Positions 24,293 through 26,400 of a stretch of 26,400 nt of DNA are shown here, one piece after another; position 1 is the stretch's first letter; each line of letters opens with the position of its first letter. Under the pieces are notes generated by a model that searched no databases, had not been told where the DNA came from, and saw only the letters and a program-made list of their open reading frames with translations. The translations under genes were made by a program, and so were the position numbers. This stretch comes from a bacterium (GTDB taxonomy: Bacteria > UBA6262), in the NCBI GenBank assembly GCA_028716025.1, contig JAQUQP010000006.1, forward strand, positions 1 through 26,400, in the 5' to 3' direction.

Positions 24293-25114
24293 TCATCCCT
24301 TATACAGGTAATCCAGGAGTTTTTCGATAGTATCCTTCAAGTTTTTCCGTTCTACGACCGTATCCACCATGCCATGGTTTACCAAGAATTCGGCCCTCTG
24401 GAATCCCGGCGGCAACTGTTGGCGGATAGTTTGTTCAATTACCCGGGGACCGGCAAACCCGATCAAGGCTTTTGGTTCAGCCAAATTCACATCCCCCATC
24501 ATTGAAAAACTGGCAGTTACCCCACCGGTAGTTGGATTAGCCATGATTGATATATAAGGTAATTTGTTTTCTCCCAGTTTAGCCAGTGCCGCGCAAGTCT
24601 TAGCCATCTGCATCAGTGATAAAATACTTTCCTGCATCCTGGCTCCGCCACTCACGGATACAATGACTACGGGAAGTCTCTTAGCGATCGCCTTCTCCAC
24701 CATGCGGGCGATCTTCTCTCCTACAACCGATCCCATACTGCCGCCTAAAAAACTAAAATCCAGTAGCCCGATCCCAACCCGGTGGCGTCCGATATCACCG
24801 ATGCCGGTAATGATCGCTTCATGGAGCCCGCTCTTTTTAGCATTGTCTTTGAGTCGGTCTTTATATTTTTTCAGATCCACGAATTCTAACGGGTCACAGG
24901 GTCTAACCTGGGTGTCTAATTCAATAAAAGTCTTTTTTAGACATAATTGCGCCAAACGTTCCTTAGCGGATAAAATAAAATGATAATCACATTTGGGGCA
25001 AACCTTCAGGTTTTTCTCCAAATCCTTGTTAAAAATGATCTGGGTACAGCTTGGGCACTTGGTCCACAAGCCTTCAGGTACATTTTTCTTTTTCTTTGGA
25101 TTTTTGACAGCCAT
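24293..25114 (-). CDS. accD: acetyl-CoA carboxylase carboxyltransferase subunit beta
   Basis: A 273-residue protein with the AccD zinc ribbon: Cys20, Cys23, Cys39 and Cys42 (CPSC, then CPKC). The crotonase-fold carboxyltransferase domain follows, with FLGGSMGSVVGEKI, VSVSGGARMQE and the ANPTTGGVTASF oxyanion motif. It carries out the second half-reaction of malonyl-CoA synthesis with AccA. The ATG at 25114 is preceded by GAGGTGA; a GTG two codons upstream is in frame but overlaps that ribosome-binding site, so I prefer the ATG. It sits between trpA and folC. Confidence 0.97.
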   Translation of the reverse strand: MAVKNPKKKKNVPEGLWTKCPSCTQIIFNKDLEKNLKVCPKCDYHFILSAKERLAQLCLKKTFIELDTQVRPCDPLEFVDLKKYKDRLKDNAKKSGLHEAIITGIGDIGRHRVGIGLLDFSFLGGSMGSVVGEKIARMVEKAIAKRLPVVIVSVSGGARMQESILSLMQMAKTCAALAKLGENKLPYISIMANPTTGGVTASFSMMGDVNLAEPKALIGFAGPRVIEQTIRQQLPPGFQRAEFLVNHGMVDTVVERKNLKDTIEKLLDYLYKG

Positions 25115-25132
25115 ACTCACCTCAATAAAAAC

Positions 25133-25230
25133 AATTCTAAATTACAAATTCTATCGTTCTTATGGAACTTATGCTAAATTATGGTTTTTACCTTAATTTG
25201 TAATAAGCGCAGGCGATGTCATTTAGAATT
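25133..25230. repeat. intergenic palindromic repeat, copy A
   Basis: The accD-trpA spacer holds nested inverted repeats: AATTCTAAAT (25133-25142) with ATTTAGAATT (25221-25230), and ATTACAAATT (25141-25150) with AATTTGTAAT (25195-25204). Its core at 25146-25192 (AAATTCTATCG, a GTTC/GAAC hairpin, then TTATGCTAAATTA and a T run) is shared with 17350-17387. The outer arm encodes the last residues (NSKF) and the stop of trpA. Confidence 0.7.
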
Positions 25231-26020
25231 TAGAATTGCTTCTTAGACTTTTAACAAATTTTCCTACTTTGGAAACCAGGTCCTTTTTCCCGATATTCTT
25301 TTCAATGATGCTGACGATCGCGCTGCCGACTATTACCCCGTCAAACCAGGCAGAAAGTTGTTTCACTTGCCGGGCATTGGATACACCAAAACCAACTGCA
25401 ACCGGTTGTTTGATATAGCGCCTGAGATTATGCGCGTGCCGGGCGATATCCTGCGGCAAGCTAGCCCTGGCCCCGGTAATACCGGTGACTGATACATAAT
25501 ACACAAAACCGGCAGACTCTTTACTGATCAATCCCAGTCGTTTGCCGCTAGTCAAGGGTGAAACCAAATATACCGGATCAAGCTTATGCTTCTTAAGTAT
25601 TCTGCCGGCTTCCCTGCCGCTCTCCGGCAATAAGTCAGGGATAATAAAACCATCAACGCCGGAGTTCGCTGCCTCTTTGGCCAGCTTTTCCAAACCAAAC
25701 TGGTAAACCGGGTTAAAATACGTCATCAATAATATCGGGACCTGGCTCTTTTGCCTGATCTTGCGTACCAGGCCAAGAATATCAGCCAAAGATGTACCGT
25801 TCTTCAAAGAACGCAAGGCGGCCCGCTGGATCGTAGGTCCATCGGCGATCGGGTCACTGAAAGGGACTCCCAATTCAATAATATCCGCCCCATTCTTTTC
25901 CAGTTCAAAAACCAATTCGCCGGTTGTGCGCAGGTTCGGGTCTCCGGCGCAAATATACGTTATCAGCGCTGATTTACCTTCGGCCTTTAGTCGCTTAAAT
26001 TTCAAGTCAATACGATTCAT
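25223..26020 (-). CDS. trpA: tryptophan synthase alpha chain
   Basis: A 265-residue TIM-barrel protein. The ATG at 26020 has AGGA upstream and gives MNRIDLKFKRLKAEGKSALI; the frame is open 54 bases further but that part is not family-like. With this start the catalytic residues fall at Glu49 and Asp60 (IIELGVPFSDPIADGPTIQ), exactly as in the enteric enzyme. YVSVTGITGARASLP and VGFGVSNARQV are conserved. It cleaves indole-3-glycerol phosphate and passes indole to TrpB, encoded just upstream. The last four codons and stop (NSKF) are read from an intergenic repeat arm. Confidence 0.97.
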   Translation of the reverse strand: MNRIDLKFKRLKAEGKSALITYICAGDPNLRTTGELVFELEKNGADIIELGVPFSDPIADGPTIQRAALRSLKNGTSLADILGLVRKIRQKSQVPILLMTYFNPVYQFGLEKLAKEAANSGVDGFIIPDLLPESGREAGRILKKHKLDPVYLVSPLTSGKRLGLISKESAGFVYYVSVTGITGARASLPQDIARHAHNLRRYIKQPVAVGFGVSNARQVKQLSAWFDGVIVGSAIVSIIEKNIGKKDLVSKVGKFVKSLRSNSKF

Positions 26021-26112
26021 AATTATCCTAGGTAATTTAAAAATAAAAATGCTAATATCAAAACCACATTCCAAAAATTAAAATTATCTTATTTATTTTG
26101 GATTCTAAATTG

Positions 26113-26400
26113 TCATTTTGGTGTTTGATCTTTGATATTTGATTTTTCTTTTAATTGTTCCATATCTTTATCCCCGCGGCCGGAAAGACAGACAATGATG
26201 ATCTTGTTCTTATCCAGCTTGGGGGCGATCTTTTTTAAATAGGCCAAAGCATGAGAACTTTCTAAAGCCGGCAAAATACCTTCCTGCCTGGCCAGCAGGT
26301 CAAAAGCAGCCAGCGCTTCCTGGTCCGTAGCATTGACATATTCTGCCCGGCCTGTGTATTTATAGTAACTGTGCTCCGGCCCCACTCCGGGATAATCCAA
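26113..26400 (-). CDS. trpB: tryptophan synthase beta chain (C-terminal part only)
   Basis: The last 95 residues of TrpB enter from the window edge; the true start is outside. [30 protein letters not shown] and [14 protein letters not shown] are the conserved C-terminal segments that bind PLP and line the active site. TrpB condenses indole with serine. After the normal end of the family the protein continues with about ten residues (SNIKDQTPK) encoded by low-complexity TCAAATATCAAAGATCAAA sequence, which looks like intergenic repeat captured at the 3' end. The 92-base spacer to trpA is AT-rich, with no clear gene or terminator. Confidence 0.96.
   Translation of the reverse strand: MDYPGVGPEHSYYKYTGRAEYVNATDQEALAAFDLLARQEGILPALESSHALAYLKKIAPKLDKNKIIIVCLSGRGDKDMEQLKEKSNIKDQTPK

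Noticed and set aside
26021..26112. Possible trp leader, attenuator or rho-independent terminator between trpB and trpA
   Set aside because: There is only an AT-rich imperfect inverted repeat (TCCAAAA/TTTTTGGA) and no GC stem followed by a clean T run. The spacer is inside the trp operon.
1..26400. tRNA, rRNA or riboswitch genes
   Set aside because: I saw no cloverleaf-forming, rRNA-like or known riboswitch consensus sequence in the short spacers; the window is nearly fully coding.

Overview
The window is a 26.4 kb stretch in which every supportable gene lies on the minus strand, so transcription runs from base 26400 down to base 1. The genes point to a Gram-negative (diderm) bacterium: there is an LptD-type outer-membrane LPS assembly protein, a Wzz-type chain-length regulator and a large set of nucleotide-sugar enzymes. 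Intergenic spaces hold AT-rich palindromic repeats and a MITE-like element. Gene content and repeat style recall uncultured candidate-phylum genomes such as Omnitrophota, but that placement is a low-confidence guess.

Layout in transcription order. (1) 26400-22988: housekeeping genes trpB (3' part only), trpA, accD and folC. (2) 22956-18438: an orphan MalK/UgpC-type ABC ATPase, a ROK-family sugar kinase and lptD. (3) 18417-13815: an RMD-like GDP-sugar reductase/epimerase, then rmlA, rmlC, rmlB and rmlD for dTDP-L-rhamnose. (4) 13830-13562: a 269 bp element with about 32 bp terminal inverted repeats, wedged between rmlD and the next gene. (5) 13556-11722: two tandem, apparently paralogous envelope proteins of unknown function. 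(6) 11709-9083: wzz and UDP-glucose 6-dehydrogenase. (7) 9083-1: a tightly overlapped CDP-sugar block of glucose-1-phosphate cytidylyltransferase, CDP-glucose 4,6-dehydratase, a metallo-beta-lactamase-fold hydrolase, an RfbS-like reductase, an RfbE-like CDP-paratose/tyvelose 2-epimerase, a GT2 glycosyltransferase and RfbH (3-dehydrase), followed by acylating acetaldehyde dehydrogenase, 4-hydroxy-2-oxovalerate aldolase and the N-terminal 216 residues of a TPP-dependent enzyme. No wzx flippase, wzy polymerase or rfbI/ddhD reductase is present in the window.

The most interesting part is the distal end of block 7. A meta-cleavage-type aldolase/dehydrogenase pair sits in a CDP-3,6-dideoxyhexose cluster together with a TPP enzyme of the acetolactate-synthase fold. 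In yersiniose synthesis, the TPP enzyme YerE adds a two-carbon acyl unit to C4 of CDP-4-keto-3,6-dideoxyhexose. Here the aldolase pair could supply 4-hydroxy-2-oxopentanoate from pyruvate and acetyl-CoA, so the TPP enzyme could add a four-carbon unit instead. The predicted product is a ten-carbon branched sugar of the erwiniose type. This is inference, but it explains why these genes sit together.

A second theme is repeats that intrude on genes. The last codons or stop codons of trpB, trpA, the rmd-like gene and rmlD lie in repeat-like sequence, and folC and rmlD carry short in-frame tandem-repeat insertions.
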